This document shows, piece after piece, positions 10,809 to 21,880 of a stretch of 64,000 bases of DNA. The translations under genes and the position numbers were made by a program. Source of the stretch: Manihot esculenta (lineage: Eukaryota > Streptophyta > Magnoliopsida > Malpighiales > Euphorbiaceae); contig NC_035176.2 in assembly GCF_001659605.2 (NCBI RefSeq), positions 24,298,716-24,362,715 on the forward strand. Reading direction: 5' to 3'. The notes under the pieces are model-generated. The model made no database searches. It was not told the origin of the DNA and saw nothing but the letters and a program-made list of their open reading frames with translations. The stretch's first letter is position 1. Each line of letters starts with the position of its first letter.

Positions 10809-11695
10809 CGTCCAGAGTCCATTGTTCCATTGTTCCATAATATCACATACCTACTGCCTAGTGGAGCGTCATGATGTGGTACTCTGTTAGATAGTATCAG
10901 TGATACTGCTGTGATTCGATCCCATGCCCATAGCTGAAGTATGAATAATGGATCAGCCATCTGCATAACTTCAGAATTTGTCGCCTTACATAACTGTCTA
11001 TACAACCATGCCGGACATGCACCACCCCAGCTATAATTGCCGGCCTCTTCAAGATCGGCTAGCAAAGGTAAAAATATTAGGTTCACACGCAAAGCAGATA
11101 TATCACTAAAAATAGATCCAATGACCCTCATAATATATGCTTTTGCGAACCTATGTACAACTTCCTCATCAGCATCATCTGGAAGTTGACTAAACTCCTC
11201 AGCTAGCCAGATGATTTTTAGATAACACCCTCTTATGGCATTATTAGGTGGAACGACACCTAATAATGCCTTACAAACTGATGGCCAATGGTGGCGTGAT
11301 CGGCCTGTAAAAGCTGCACCATTAACCGGCAACCTGGTTATTAGCCCCACATCCTGAAGGATTATGGTCATTTTCCCTTCGGGAAACATAAATGTATGCG
11401 TCTCTGGTCACCACCGCTCAACAAGGGCCGTAATTAAGTGCTAATCCAATGCAAAAAAACCTAACCGTATTACACCATAAAAACTCGTCCGTCGCAGGTG
11501 AGGTATTATGTGATCTGGAATATCGTCCAAATGTAAAATTGTACCCGTTCTTCTGCAACCTATCATCTCACTATCTATAGTTTATTACCATATAGCCTCA
11601 TACCGATGTTCGGCTTGTCCATATAGCAACGATAGATCATTGGGACCCGATAAAATATAATCACGGCGGTCACGGCGGTTGCGTCTTTCCTCCAT
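10809..11695 (-). pseudogene. plant mobile domain (PMD, MAIN-like) pseudogene, cut by E2
   Basis: Reading the minus strand from ATG 11695 gives MEERRNRRDRRDYILSGPND and then, in the same frame, stretches typical of the aminotransferase-like plant mobile domain: RTGTILHLDDIPDHIIPHLR, ETHTFMFPEGKMTI, QDVGLITRLPVNGAAFTGR and the WLAEEFSQLP region. Two adjacent stops follow EAIW near 11585, and single stops lie near 11440 and 11411. The 198-codon open stretch from 11389 ends artificially in LTR sequence of E2. PMD proteins occur as MAIN/MAIL host proteins and inside MULE and gypsy transposons. The multiple stops and truncation make this a dead copy, more likely transposon-derived than a host gene. 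The missing C-terminal part should lie left of E2. Confidence 0.8.
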
Positions 11696-12119
11696 ATCTA
11701 ATTATACAAAATAATAGACAATATCACGCCATAATGAAATGTTATACTAATACACGTTCACCAACTTTATTATAATAAAAATCACTAACAATATTTAAAC
11801 ACCATTTATTTACTAAATAACATTATATAAACACTACAAACAAATACATATTCTAAAAAAATTCTATCCAAAAATCACAACAAATACTACTAATTTAAAT
11901 ATATTCTATTCAAAAAATCACAACAAATATTCTATCCAAAAATCACACAAATATTCTATTAAAAATCACAACAAATATTCTATTACAACAAATATTCTAT
12001 TCAAAAGTCCACACCAAATATTCTATTTAAAAAACGCAACAAATTTAATACTAAAAAAATAAAAATTAAAAAATAAGGTGATGTTAATGTAATTAGAATA
12101 ATACCATGGCTATAAAAAA
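11696..12119. other. AT-rich spacer with short direct repeats
   Basis: Several close copies of AAATATTCTATTCAAAA occur between 11850 and 12040, mixed with CACAACAAATA. No coding signal is seen. It forms the approach to the larger AT-rich tandem array. Confidence 0.4.
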
Positions 12120-13165
12120 CTAGATTAAATTAAATAATTTAATATTTTTATTAAATATTTTAATTCAATATTTAAAAAACTATTAAATTTTATTACCTTT
12201 TTAATTATATTTATTTTAAAAAATTAAATTTTATTACATATTAAAAATTATTTAAAAAAACTTAAACATAAAATAAAATTAATACTAATCAATTTATATA
12301 CTATTATATAAATATAAATTAAATTAAAAAATAATTAAAAAATAAATACAAGACGGATGAAATAATTTAAGAATTTAACTTATTATATTTTTTAAAGATT
12401 ATTAAATTTTATTTTCTTAATTATATTTATTTTAAAAATATTAAATTTTATTAGATATTAAAAAATATTTACAAAAACTTAAACATAAAATAAAATTAAT
12501 ACTAATCAATTTATATATTATTATAATATAAAAAAATAATTTTAAAATAATAAAAAAAAATAGGACGGATGAAATATTTTAAAAAATTAAATTATTATAT
12601 TTTTAAAAAACTATTAAATTTTATTACCTTTTTAATTACATTTATTTTAAAAAAATTAAATTTTATTACATATTAAAAATTATTTAAAAAAACTTAAACA
12701 TAAAATAAAATTAATACTAACCAATTTATATATTATTATAATATAAAAATTAAAATAATTAATAATTTTAAAGTAATTTTAAAAAAATAAGACGGATGAA
12801 TTATTTTAAGAATTTAAATTATTATATTTTTAAAAAATTATTAAATTTTATTTATTAATTATATTTATTTTAAAAATATTTAATTTTATTAGATATTAGA
12901 AAATATTTACAAAAACTTAAACATAAAATAAAATTAATACTAATCGATTTATATATTATTATAATACAAAAAACATAAATAATACGTATTAAAAATTTTA
13001 AAAAATTAAATTATTATACTTTTAAAAAAATATTATATTTTATTACTTTTTTAATTATATTTATCTTAAAAATATTAAATTTTATTAGATATTAAAAAAA
13101 ATTTACAAAAACTTAAACATAAAATAAAATTAATACTAATTATTTATATATTATTATAATATTTG
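12120..13165. repeat. AT-rich tandem array, about 217-bp unit, five copies
   Basis: The marker CTTAAACATAAAATAAAATT recurs at 12261, 12478, 12693, 12916 and 13112, a spacing of 217, 215, 223 and 196 bases. Each unit also carries TTTTAATTATATTTATTTTA and AATACTAATCAATTTATATA, and three units carry GACGGATGAA (12353, 12563, 12792). It is a diverged satellite-like array inside the stretch between the PMD pseudogene and the hairpin cluster. No gene is seen in it. Confidence 0.75.
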
Positions 13166-13904
13166 AATTTAAAATATTATATTTAATTTTAAAAAAATAA
13201 GTTTTTCAACTATCATTTTAAAAGTTTCTCCAGAAATTACTTTATAAAAATTTTAGGGTGTGGATTATGTTTATTTAACTTTATTTCAATTTTTAATTAT
13301 ATTTTAGAGATAAATTGATATAAAAATATAATTAAATATTTTTTCAATTAAATAATTGATGGACGGTTAAAACTTTTAAAAAAAAAATTAACCGTTTAAT
13401 CTCTTAAATAAAAATACTAATTAGATAATTTTTCAAATTTTAAACTTTATTTAATAAAATTTCTAAATTTATAAAAATTACATAAAAAACTATATTAACA
13501 ATATTACTTAATCTCAAATACTTTAATTTTTTATTAACATTTAATGTTTTAATTTACAATTTTATTTTTATATATCAAGTAAGAAAAATATATATATTTA
13601 AAAATTAAAAATAGTTTATAGAAAAACCTTATAAGTGGTATACTCAGAAAATGAAAAGAGATGAAAACGGAGATTATGGTATGCTAGAGAAAAAGATTAC
13701 AGCGGTGCCGGAGGTGTAGAGGTGAAGCCTACGGCAAAGTTTGGAGAGGGAGAAGAGAAGAGCTGAGAGAAGAAGAGCATAATGAAAGCTGAATGAAAAA
13801 TGGGAAAAAAAAGGAGATGGTGGGAGACTTGGCTTTAAAAGCCAAAGTCTCTTCGGAACTGTGCATGCATAGCTCCGCCACGCGAACCTGCATATAAAAG
13901 AAAT
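13166..13904. other. AT-rich then purine-rich spacer
   Basis: AT-rich DNA runs to about 13620, followed by about 280 bases of mixed sequence with GAGAGGGAGAAGAGAAGAG runs. No conserved reading frame was recognised on either strand; the short frames here have low complexity. Confidence 0.35.
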
Positions 13905-14015
13905 TATTCGGCATTCAGCACTATAAGTGCCGAATATTTTTTTTTTTGTCAAAGTTTCGTAAGGAATTCCTGACGAAACTTTGATGGTTGTGCGTGTTCG
14001 GCACTCAATGCCGAA
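13905..14015. repeat. three consecutive palindromes (hairpin cluster)
   Basis: Arms TATTCGGCA (13905-13913) and TGCCGAATA (13928-13936) form the first. A 36-base palindrome (13949-13984), arms TCAAAGTTTCGT and ACGAAACTTTGA with an AGGAATTCCT centre and one mismatched pair, forms the second. TTCGGCA (13997-14003) with TGCCGAA (14009-14015) forms the third. A T-run separates the first two. The cluster may be a subterminal region of the transposon that carried the PMD gene, but no terminal repeat or target duplication was found. Confidence 0.65.
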
Positions 14016-14276
14016 TCCACCACATCAGCAATGAAATTGCTTTCGTGGTTGGGAACAGATTGTTCAACACCATTGATGTCGAATTGGTCCATGTGGTAGT
14101 TCGAACTGCTCTTTATTCTACACCACGAGTATCGAACAAGCCTGTTCGGCAGTATGCCAAACGCACTCGGTTGACACACATGATTCGAAAATATTTTTGA
14201 ATTCTACGTGAATTGATAATTATTTTATTTTTAATGCATGAATTAAAAAAATGCTCTTCCTTATACATGACAAAAT
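14016..14276. other. unassigned spacer right of the hairpin cluster
   Basis: About 200 bases with balanced composition and short frames on both strands (13949-14179 minus, 13988-14200 plus), none recognised. It contains further TTCGGCA-type half sites (around 14142), so it probably belongs to the same mobile element as the hairpins. Confidence 0.3.
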
Positions 14277-15585
14277 GGATTAGTTTGTTACAAGGACGGT
14301 GTTATTAAGTTACTTTTGCAAGAATTTCATAACTCACAAATCGGTGACCATTTCAAAGTTCTACAAACATATAAATGGTTGGCCCAATAATTTTATTGGC
14401 CATCGATGCATCGGACTGTTGAAGACTATGTTGCTGCCTGTGATATTTGTCAGAGAGCAAAGGCTGACACCCTTGTACCAGCTGGTCTCTTAAAACCATT
14501 TCCAATTCTGTGTCAAGTTTGGAAAGACATAACAATGGATTTCATTGAAGGGCTCCCTCAGTGTAACGGTAAAAACACTATTCTGGTTGTGGTAGATCAT
14601 GTTGGTAAGTCTGCTCACTTTATGGCTTTATCTCAGCCCTTTACTGCAAAAATAGTGGCTGATAAATTTATAGAAGTTGTGGTCAAATTCATGTATCATT
14701 AGTGATAGAGATCCAATTTTTATTAGTCATTTTTGGAGGGAGTTTTTCAAGCTATCAGGTACCACCTTGCAAATGAGTTCTTATCATCCACAAACTGACT
14801 GTCAATCCGAAGTTGTAAACAGATGCCTTGAACATTACCTTCGGTGTTTCACTCATCAGCAGCCCCACAAATGGTGTTCCATGCTACCTTGGGCTGAGTT
14901 TTGGTACAATACAACTTACCATCCATCTACAGGAATGACACCTTTCCAAGCACTCTATGGGTGCCTTCCACCCCAAATTTCATGTTATCAAATTGGGACC
15001 TCTCTCGTTCATGAAGTTGACCAGCAACTTGCTTCAAGGGATGAAATTTTAGAGCAGTTGAAAATTAATCTCCATACTGCTCGAAACCATATGCAGCAGA
15101 TCGCCAACTCCAAACGCCGAGATGTTCAGTACAAGGAGGGCAATTTGACTTTTCTGAAACTCCAACCTTATCGCCAAGGAACTGTCTTCCCACAAGCACA
15201 TCAGAAGCTTTCTAACTGCTTCTATGGTCTATTTCAGATTGAGCAGAAGATCAGTCCAGTGGCATATAAACTCAATCTACCGGAGGGATCTGGAATTCAT
15301 CCCATGTTTCATGTTTCTGTCTTGAAAAGAAAAATTGAAAACAACATTACAGCTGCTCCCGAGTTACCTCCTATCGCAGATGGCGAGTTTGTTATGGAAC
15401 TTGAATCTATATTGGATAGCAGGTGGATTAAGAAGGGTTCTCGTTTTATTAAAGAAAGTCTTGTTATGGAACTCCGTGACAAATTCGTTAACTTGAACCT
15501 TGAGACAAGGTTGTATTGGAAAAGGGAGGTACTGATAGGCCACACAGGTCCAAATGTGTATCCAAGAAGAATCCAAAATTCATAA
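14277..15585 (+). pseudogene. integrase and chromodomain remnant of a second gypsy lineage
   Basis: In frame from about 14277 the sequence shows an HHCC zinc module (EFHNSQIGDH, then ACDICQRAKA), interrupted by a TAA at 14388. The catalytic D of ITMDFIEGLP (about 14535) follows. A frame break at about 14680-14700 precedes the second D (SDRDPIF), then E in HPQTDCQSEVVNR, and RIHPMFHVSVLK-like (here GIHPMFHVSVLKRK), ending in a damaged chromodomain-like tail (ESILDSRWIKKGSRF). The order and motifs fit the integrase of Reina/Galadriel-like chromoviruses, distinct from the Del/Tekay copies. RT, RNase H, gag and LTRs were not found on either side, so only a pol 3' fragment survives. Confidence 0.78.
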
Positions 15586-16697
15586 ATTGACTGCATGATT
15601 CATGGGTTGGTCCAAATGTGCAATTTTTTTTAAACAAAAACCCTTTTCTAAATTCTGCTACACAAGCATTCGAAAAAAACATATAAATATTTGTTCTTAA
15701 TAATAAAAGTAAACTTTCTCAATTTATTGCAATAAATATTTGTTTTCACTTCTTTTTACCCTTTGCTTACTTGGATATTTCCTCTTTCTTTTTTTCTCTT
15801 TCTTTTCGTAGAGACCAAGGGCTTAAATCTAACTATAAGAAAAATGCTTAATTTTGAAAAATCTCTCATTATTTTATAAAACCTTCTCTTAAATAGAGCG
15901 TAGACTAGAGAGTTGGTCCAAGTTGGAGCTAAGAGAGAGATTCACCCTTCTGAAAATATCACCGCTATTGACTGGGTAGTCTGGGTGGAGGCTCCCAATT
16001 TTTATTCTATAAAGTACAAGACCAAATATTTATACTAAAAGGTGGAAATTTAATTTAAAATTTATTAAATTTTAATTTTTTATTTATTTATCGTAAATTT
16101 AGTATATATTTTAATATAATGAAATGGTACTTCAGAAATATTCAATAATTTGCCAAAAATAAAAAGTGGAGAACTGCGTATTGCAAAACCTTTAGTCCAG
16201 CTATCCAGGAACCCAAATAAAGAAGAAAAGACTTCAAAGCATTTGGGTCTATTAAATTATTTTAAATAATTTTCATTTGAAATTGAAATAAATTGATAAG
16301 TTTATTTTAATTTTAAATTATTTTTAGTTAATTTAATTTCAATCAAGGAGGCATCAACCAAAAATTGAAGGACATATCGAGTTTAGTATAAAAATAAATA
16401 ATAAATAAAAATTAATTAATAAAAAAATTTAAACATTTACTTTAATATATATTTATATTTAAAGTTTTAAATTTTAGATAATAAATTTAAACTTTTTAAA
16501 TTTATCACATTAATTATTTTAAATAATAAATTTAAACTTTTTAAATTTATCACATTAATTAAAATATTAAGTTGAATTTTGAAAAGTTAACTATAAATTA
16601 AATACAATCTTTTATTTCACTAATAAAATAATTTTTAAAATATATTTTTTTATTTTAATAATATTTTTTATTAATCTTATTATTTATCATTATTTTC

Positions 16698-16749
<52 letters not shown>

Positions 16750-17480
16750 TAAATTAATTAAAATATAAAATATAAAAAAAAACTTTTTAAGTAAATATAT
16801 CATATTTTATTTTATTTAATAGTATTGATATAAAATAAAATTTTGTGTGTATGAAAAATACGAACATAATTCATAAGGTTAAACCTAAATATTCATTGAA
16901 ATATTTTAATATAATATTTATATATGGTATTTTATAAAATATAAATTCATTTATATAAAATATTAATTATATAAGATAAATTTAAAAATATATTTAATTT
17001 TAATATAAATTTTAAATTAATAGCGTATATATTTTATTAGTATATATAAAATTTTAAAAATTATATTATAATTTGTAATTAAATGAAAATTTAATTTTAT
17101 AGGCTTATAATTAAATTAAAAAAATTTACTTTTATTATAACTTTTAAAATTTTAAATATAAATATAAATTAATGTAAAGATTGAATTTTTATTTATTATC
17201 ATAAATAAACAAATAGCAGCCTTTTCCTTTGAAAATGTAAGGCCCACATAAATAAAGCTATTGTTTGGAAACCAATAGAATCACTTTGGCCAGGATAATA
17301 TATTACATATATTTAGTACAAAAATGATTTTCATTACCAGGTTTATCACAACATAAATGACCACATGATGCCAGCCAACTAACTGCTGCATAATGGCTCA
17401 AAGTTGAATTTGTAAAGCGACAAGAGCATTGAACTGTTATATAAACCATTATTATTAGACCCTCTATTTAATGGAAATTT
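15586..17480. other. AT-rich intergenic DNA
   Basis: No coding region is recognised. It contains a pyrimidine-rich patch (15745-15810), two adjacent copies of a 38-40 base unit containing TTTAAACTTTTTAAATTTAT near 16482-16560, and a TA microsatellite listed separately. Confidence 0.4.
16701..16747. repeat. (TA)n microsatellite
   Basis: An uninterrupted run of TA dinucleotides of about 47 bases in AT-rich surroundings. Length is likely polymorphic. Confidence 0.95.
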
Positions 17481-17481
17481 T

Positions 17482-18230
17482 AGATAGTAAATGAATTAAA
17501 TTAAATTATTAAAGATTTGATTCAATAAAAACTCGATCAAATTCAACTTATTTAGTAAATGAGTTGAATTTGAATTCAATAATATTCGGCTCATTATGGC
17601 TCGTATATTCGACTTATTTCTAAGTTCATGAGTAAGCTTATAAATAAATTTGTGAACCGGCTTGTTGAACATTGATAACCGTCGGGCCTCACACTCCCTT
17701 TGGACTAAATCGGAGCCCACGAGAGCATACCAGGCCCTGAACTCGGAGCGCTCCTAGGCAGGCCTACCCAGTAGCTTCGACCTGGGATCTAGCATGAATG
17801 ACAAGCCGGGTCGTCCACAAGCCCAAGCCCAGTAAGTAGGAGGCCGGCCCGAGAAGGAGACATGAGGAGAAATGGGCAAGTCCCGTCCTTTCGCAGCCCT
17901 ATTCGCATGCGCACTGAGAGAAATTAAATGACCGTCTGACATAGGTATGACACCTGATGATACGGGCTCACCTGATAGAGACAGATGTCACTATAGCAGA
18001 GAGGTTGTTGGGTGCCACTGGCAAGCAAAAAGAAAAGAATAAAAGGAAAGAAGTACCCTCTCAGAAGGATCAAGCTTACACATACTAAAATCTTATTCAC
18101 CGAATCTCAGCACATCAAACATATTCGTGTATTAAACTCATGTCAACTCGTAAATAGATTTAATAATAAGCTCATTTATAAATTTGTTAAATATACTCAT
18201 GGTTTAGATGATTTATGATTCATTTAAATA
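17482..18230. repeat. degenerate repeat of the GGCTCG/GAGTTCG-rich type, split by an insert
   Basis: The flanks of the insert at 17673-18117 read as one continuous repeat with ATTCGGCTCAT, GGCTCGTATATTCG, TTTGTGAACCGGCTTG to the left and AACTCATGTCAACTCG, AAGCTCATTTATAAATTTG to the right. The word use resembles the hAT element at 32312-33042 (GAGCTC, GGCTCG, TTCACGAGC), so this may be an older relative. Its termini were not resolved. Confidence 0.4.
17673..18117. mobile_element. solo-LTR-like insert, 445 bp, target duplication AACAT
   Basis: The insert starts TGATAACCGTCGG and ends CACATCA, giving TG...CA ends. It is flanked directly by AACAT on both sides (17668-17672 and 18118-18122), the 5-bp duplication expected of LTR-element integration. 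Its composition is clearly more GC-rich than the flanks and no coding frame is present. The simplest reading is a solo LTR left after LTR-LTR recombination, or a small TRIM-like element; the start resembles Tat/Athila-type LTRs. The lineage is inferred, the boundary evidence is direct. Confidence 0.65.
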
Positions 18231-18649
18231 TTTATATTAGTTTTGTATTTTATAAATTTAAAATTATATTTATTTTAATTATGATTTTTCCAAAGCTAAT
18301 ACTTTGGAATTGTAAAATAACTATGAGAAAACATAATTATTATAATTTAAGTTAAATTTATGTAAAAAAATAAATTAATGCTAGGACTATATAATAAATA
18401 AATTTAGTATATTAGTAATGTGATATAATAATCGTCCAAATCAAGTTATGAGCTGTTATTTTATAACAGGGGCACATGGCAAATATCTAATATGCGGTCC
18501 CAACTGTGAAAAGAAAAATTTGGACACTGTAGTTCTCGGTTTTTTACTAAGACTCGCCCTCTCTTTAACAAAATGAGACTTCACATAAAATTACCGTTAG
18601 AGGACACAATCTAGTAGATTTTCATTACACTTATAATTGCAGGATCTCA
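18231..18649. other. AT-rich DNA leading into the Tat-type LTR remnant
   Basis: No gene is recognised. From about 18440 the composition rises and may already be LTR U3 of the Tat remnant, but no clear TG boundary was found. Confidence 0.35.
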
Positions 18650-18920
18650 TATCCACTAGTCGATACTAGTCAGATTTCCAGGAGATTTGATAACCAACTT
18701 CATCTTCTTACAGTATAAAAGCTGATGATTACAGAGATTAAGGTACGCATTATTACATAACTACTCTTGAGTTCAAAGCATCTCATTACACTCGCCATTT
18801 TCTTCAGTTTACTGACTTGAGCATCGGAGTGGCTGCCATAGACTTCAATCACCTCACTTTCTTTTTCTTACAGATTGATCAATCATAGCACAATCTCGTT
18901 TCAGTCACATCATTTGGTTC
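18650..18920 (+). repeat. 5' LTR R/U5 remnant of the Tat-type element
   Basis: AGATTTCCAGGAGATTTGAT is followed by TATAAAAG at about 18715, then ACTTGAGCATCGGAGTGGCT (18814-18833), a word order characteristic of Retand/Tat LTRs. The following CATTTGGTTCTATTGCTGGG region is where the primer site would be, but it is too degraded to name the tRNA. Confidence 0.6.
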
Positions 18921-19028
18921 TATTGCTGGGATCTTCCATTGGATTTTCTCTATTCAATTGGAGAAGGAACTGGTCTTTCATTCATTTTCTCCTAAAAGAA
19001 AATTTTTTTTCCTTTTCTATTCTCTAAA

Positions 19029-20430
19029 ATGTCTGACAATTCACGAGCTGCTGCTATCAACAAAGGCGTAATCATTTCCTCCATTCCTGTTAGTAGACAA
19101 AACACCCCATCAATGGTCAATGAGACTGATATGAGCAATCTAAATAATGAGCAGAACCCTCAATACATAAAAAGGCTATAGGTCATTCTGGAACAGTATA
19201 AAGTTCGGGAGGAGGCATCCTTCATGGCTCCCAAGATAAGGGAGGAAGCTTCCATCGACACCCAAAGAACTCGGATGGATGCAATCTAAATACAGTCTAA
19301 GGGGAAGCCCAAGCTAGAGGAAGAAGAGTCGTTGGACGAGACGCCAAAGGATGTCGACTGAAAACTGATACGTGACATGCAAAGGTACCAAAAGGAGCAA
19401 GATGAGGACTATGGGCTGGATAATGCCTCATCCCTATCAGAAAAGATCTTGGCAGAGACATTTTCTGCCAAGTTTAAACTTCTAAGTTTGGACAAATACG
19501 ACGGAATAACAGATCTCAGGAGTCACCTGGCAATTTTTATGACAACAATGCAGCTTCAAGATGTCAACGATTTTGTGTTGTGTCGAGTGTTCCCATCAAC
19601 ACTCATAGGTTTGGTTCAAAAATAATACCAACATCTAAGCCAAGGTTCAATTTGAAACTTTATACAATTCGCTATGTTATTTAAATCCAGATTTATTACT
19701 TGTATACCTCTTAAAAAGCTTTTCTCTAACTTGCAGAAGATCCACCAAGGAGAGGGCGAGCCTTTAAGGAGTTTTATCTCACGTTTTAATGCAGAAGCAA
19801 TATAGGTAGAAGAATTGAATCATGAGATAGCATGTGAAGTATTAAAAAATGGAATGCACAACATTAAGTTCATGGATTCTCTAATAAAAAAACTCAGCCT
19901 CTACTTATCAACAGCTAATGTACAAAGTCCAGAAGTACATAAAGCTAGACAATGAAGTCCAGGTGCTGAGGTATAATAAGAGGACGAGTCAAAATAAGAC
20001 TCCAAAGTCAGACAGGCAAAGCTATGAAAGTGAAAAGAGTTATCCAGTATCACGCAGTAGGAATGACCGAGGTAAGTTCAGAAACTATGCTCCACTAAAT
20101 GACTCACAAACACACATACTTATGTGGATCTGGAAAAAGGGCAAAGAGGTCAAATGGCGTGCCAAGCTTAACCCAGACAAATCAGGCATGCGAGATGGAA
20201 TAAAGTATTATCGATTTTATGAGGATCATGGGCACACTACAGAAGAATGCTGACAGCTAAAAGAGAAATTGAGAGATTGATAAATGACGATACGCTCCAA
20301 AAGTTTGCTATAAAAGAAGAAAAAATGTCAGAACCTGAGATAAGAGCACCAATCAATCCTTATGAAAATGAACCCGTGGGGATTATCCACGTAATTGTAG
20401 GAGGACCAAGTGGCAATAAGGGTCTATAGA
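19029..20430 (+). pseudogene. gag pseudogene of a Tat-lineage element
   Basis: It starts at ATG 19029 (MSDNSRAAAIN) and is broken by several stops and frame changes. The segment 19377-19625 carries SLSEKILAETFSAKFKLLSL and DKYDGITDLRSHLAIF, hallmarks of the Tat/Retand capsid. Further on, QGEGEPLRSFISRFNAEAI (19750-19800), YYRFYEDHGHTTEEC (20209-20252) and GIIHVIVGGPSGNKG (20378-20427) follow the usual order capsid, Cys/His module, start of protease. At least six in-frame stops are visible, so no product is expected. Confidence 0.75.
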
Positions 20431-20621
20431 AGTAGAATGTCATAGATATTTAGCTCTTGAGTCAAACCTAAGTTTTGAAATTAGTCAAGTTGGATGACCG
20501 GATTTTTAATTATTCTTGAAAGAAATATTTATAATTTATGAAAATATTATAAAACTATGATATATTCTTCAGACTTTTTTGGTATTTAGATTAGAACGTT
20601 GGATGAATGAAAGCATAGACA

Positions 20622-21880
20622 CAAGAAAAAGGACACAAGGTGAGTATCCGCCAGACTCAATGACCGGGTATTAGTCCTGTTAACCAAGATATTTTATGTC
20701 AGGCCACAAGGCGGGTATTCGCCAGGCTCAATGACCTGGTGTTAGTCCTGTTAACTAATACATTTTATATCAGGCCACAAATCAAGCATCCGCCAGGCTC
20801 AATGACCAGGTGTTAGTCCCATTAACTAGGACATTTTATACTAAGGCCACAAGATGGGTATCCTCCAGACCCATGATTGGGTATTAGTCCCGTTAATTAA
20901 GCTATTTTATGCCAAAGTCATAAGGCAAGTATCTATCAGGCCCATGACCGGGTGTTAGTACTATTAACTAAGGCATTTTATGCCAAGGCCACAAGGTGGA
21001 TACCCTCCAGACTCTTGACCGGGTGTTAGTCCCGTTAATTAAGGCATTTTATACCAAAACTACGAGGCGGGTATCCATAAGACTCTTGACCGGATGTTAG
21101 TCTCGCTAATGAAATTATTCAAGGCATTTTATATCGACGCCACGAGGCGGATAACCGCCAAGTGAGCCACAAGGCGGGTATCCTCCAGGCTCATGACTAG
21201 GTGTTAGTCCTGTTAGTTAAGGCATTTTATGCCAAATCCACAAGGCTAGTATCCGCCAGTCTCTTGATCGGGTGTTAGTCTCAATAATGAAATTATTCAA
21301 GACATTTTATGCCAACGCCACGAGGCGGGTATCCGCTAGGCACTTGACGAGGTATGATTCCCACTAATGAAAAATTTCTAAGACATTTTATATTGACTCC
21401 ACGAGGCGAGTAACCATTAGGCGAGCCACAAGGTGGGTATCAGCTAGGCACTTGACTAGATGTTTGTCCCGCTAATGAAAAATTTCACTAAGTCATTTTA
21501 TGCCAAAGTTACAAGGCGAGTATCCGCCATATATTTGACCGGGTATTAGTCTCACTAATAAAAATTTTTTAAGACATTTTATATCGATGCCACAAGGCGG
21601 GTTAGGCGAGTTACAAGGCGGGTATCAGCCAGGCACTTGACTAGGTATTAATGTCGCTAATAAAAAATTTTTTAGGCATTCTTAGGTTAACGTCACAGGA
21701 CGGGTATCTGTCAGACTTATGACCGGGTGTTAGTATCACTTAATAAAATTATATAAGATATTTTATATCAAGAGTATAAGGTGGATATCCGTCATGTTCA
21801 TATTTGGGTGTCTATCTCCTTACTCAAATTTTTAAGATATTTTATGTTAAAGTCACAAGTCAATATTCGCCATACTCATA
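20622..21880. repeat. minisatellite, 71-bp unit changing to 80/100-bp units, about 15 copies
   Basis: The word ATTTTAT recurs at 20691, 20762, 20833, 20904, 20975 and 21046 (exactly 71 apart), then at 21126, 21224, 21304, 21385, 21495, 21576, about 21679, 21760 and 21839. Each unit carries CACAAGGCGGGTATCCGCC, a GC stem (GGCGG/CCGCC) with a 4-base loop, and GACCGGGTGTTAGTCCCG. Later units gain AATGAAATTATTCAA-like sequence and a partial duplication of the hairpin part. Confidence 0.85.

Larger units (their letters stand above)
18650..21880 (+). mobile_element. Tat-lineage gypsy remnant (U5, gag, 3' minisatellite; pol absent)
   Basis: The region shows, in order, an LTR R/U5-like stretch, a degraded primer site, decayed gag, and a minisatellite array of the kind found in the untranslated regions of Tat/Ogre elements. 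Sequence for protease, RT, RNase H and integrase is lacking between gag (ending about 20430) and the array (from 20622). It is either an internally deleted copy or a nonautonomous derivative. The 3' LTR was not confidently located; promoter-like GC-richer DNA at 22240-22560 is a candidate remnant. Confidence 0.65.
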
